From: Comamonadaceae bacterium CG_4_10_14_3_um_filter_60_75
Lineage (GTDB): Bacteria > Pseudomonadota > Gammaproteobacteria > Burkholderiales > Burkholderiaceae_C
Assembly: GCA_002784245.1 (NCBI GenBank)
Contig: PFKL01000107.1
Location: forward strand, 1 to 21,524
Reading direction: 5' to 3'
DNA length: 21,524 bases
The notes under the pieces were generated by a model that worked only from the letters and a program-made list of their open reading frames with translations, had not been told where the DNA came from and searched no databases. Position 1 is the stretch's first letter; the number at the start of each line of letters is the position of its first letter. Made by a program: the position numbers and the translations under genes. Positions 20,556 to 21,524 of the stretch are shown in pieces.

Positions 20556-21524
20556 ATGGGTTTGTTGAGCCTGGCTATCTGGACACCGGTACTCTTTGGT
20601 GTCGTGTTGCTTGCCCTGGGTCGGGATGACCAGGCGCAGGTTGTTCGTTGGATTGCATTGATCGGTGCTGTTGTCAGTTTGCTGGTGACGCTGCCGCTGT
20701 ACACACAGTTTGATGTCACAACTGCATCAATGCAGTTCACCGAGTTGTCACCCTGGATTGAACGTTTCCATGTCAACTACCACCTGGGTGTTGACGGGAT
20801 TTCGCTCTGGTTTGTGTTGCTCACCGCTTTTATCAACGTTATTGTGGTGATTGCTGGTTGGGAAGTGATCACCAGCCGTGTCAATCAGTACATGGGTGCT
20901 TTCCTGATTCTGAGCGGTTTGATGATCGGCGTTTTCTGTGCGCTCGACGGCATGTTGTTCTACGTATTTTTTGAAGCCACACTGATCCCTATGTATTTGA
21001 TCATCGGCGTCTGGGGTGGCCCGAACAAGATTTACGCGGCTTTCAAATTCTTCTTGTATACCCTGCTCGGCTCCCTATTGATGTTGGTTGCGCTGATTTA
21101 CCTCTACCTCACGTCTGGCGGCAGTTTTGATCTGGCTGTCTGGCAAAAGATGCCTTTGGCGGCTGACGCCCAAACCTTGCTCTTCTTTGCCTTTTTAGCG
21201 GCGTTTGCTGTCAAGGTTCCGATGTGGCCAGTGCATACCTGGTTGCCCGACGTGCACGTCGAGGCGCCAACTGGTGGCTCGGCCGTGTTGGCTGCCATCA
21301 TGCTCAAGCTCGGCGCGTATGGTTTTCTGCGTTTTTCGCTGCCGATTGCGCCTGATGCATCCCACGAATGGGCTGGACTGATGATTGGGTTGTCGCTGGC
21401 TGCCGTGATTTACGTTGGCTTGGTCACCATGGTGCAAAAAGACATGAAGAAGTTGGTGGCGTACTCGTCCGTAGCACACATGGGCTTTGTCACGCTGGGC
21501 TTTTTTATTTTCAACAGCCTCGGC
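20556..21524 (+). CDS. nuoM: NADH-quinone oxidoreductase subunit M (3' end outside window)
   Basis: The frame is open from ATG 20556 to the last base, giving the first 323 residues of a protein usually near 490. It is an antiporter-like proton-pumping subunit (ND4). The diagnostic LGVDGISLWFVLLT and the key residues E140 (VFFEATLIPMYL) and K220 (FAVKVPMWPVHTWLPDVHVEAP) are present. The next motif, VAYSSVAHMGFV, is reached just before the edge. AGGAGAAA (20541-20548), overlapping the nuoL stop, is a good ribosome binding site 10 bp before the ATG. nuoN is expected downstream. Confidence 0.97.
   Translation, partial: MGLLSLAIWTPVLFGVVLLALGRDDQAQVVRWIALIGAVVSLLVTLPLYTQFDVTTASMQFTELSPWIERFHVNYHLGVDGISLWFVLLTAFINVIVVIAGWEVITSRVNQYMGAFLILSGLMIGVFCALDGMLFYVFFEATLIPMYLIIGVWGGPNKIYAAFKFFLYTLLGSLLMLVALIYLYLTSGGSFDLAVWQKMPLAADAQTLLFFAFLAAFAVKVPMWPVHTWLPDVHVEAPTGGSAVLAAIMLKLGAYGFLRFSLPIAPDASHEWAGLMIGLSLAAVIYVGLVTMVQKDMKKLVAYSSVAHMGFVTLGFFIFNSLG

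Overview
The window is chromosomal DNA of a betaproteobacterium. The gene order rpsO, pnp, quinone oxidoreductase, tpiA, secG, tRNA-Leu(GAG), nuoA to nuoM and the protein sequences fit Burkholderiales, most likely Comamonadaceae of the Rhodoferax/Polaromonas type. The order-level call is firm; the family-level call is inferred from memory of gene order and protein style.

Region 1 (1-4000) holds accessory and single genes, all on the plus strand. After a gene-free stretch with a hairpin-rich, possibly repetitive segment (1-175), there is an AcrR/TtgR-type TetR repressor gene. A clear AcrR-like palindrome lies over its promoter, and a leftward promoter candidate overlaps the same palindrome. 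An AcrAB-type efflux operon is therefore predicted just outside the left edge. Next come a Uma2-family (PD-(D/E)XK-like) protein of unknown role, tsaD (tRNA t6A synthesis), and an exported substrate-binding protein of the branched-chain amino acid ABC type with no transporter partners in view.

Region 2 (3996-6738) is the rpsO-pnp RNA/translation unit. rpsO has a consensus -10 box that overlaps the stop codon of the preceding gene, and a leader with two stem-loops. Between rpsO and pnp lies a REP-like cluster of three 28-31 bp units (two direct, one inverted). It forms a perfect 28-bp stem and is followed by a second long imperfect stem in the pnp leader. This is where other bacteria carry the RNase III control site for pnp.

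Region 3 (6794-9133) carries a zinc-free MDR-type NAD(P)H:quinone oxidoreductase overlapping tpiA by four bases, then secG and a complete tRNA-Leu with encoded CCA.

Region 4 (9195-21524) is the respiratory complex I operon, nuoA to nuoM, in the canonical 13-gene order with split nuoC and nuoD. Many genes are coupled by ATGA overlaps. All iron-sulfur ligands of the peripheral arm are visible except those for cluster N7, which NuoG lacks. nuoM runs off the right edge, and nuoN is expected next.

I found no undescribed biological system here. Most of the window is conserved housekeeping DNA. The points worth a second look are non-coding: the AcrR-like operator, the REP-like cluster between rpsO and pnp, the rpsO leader, and an 11-bp perfect palindrome between tRNA-Leu and nuoA.
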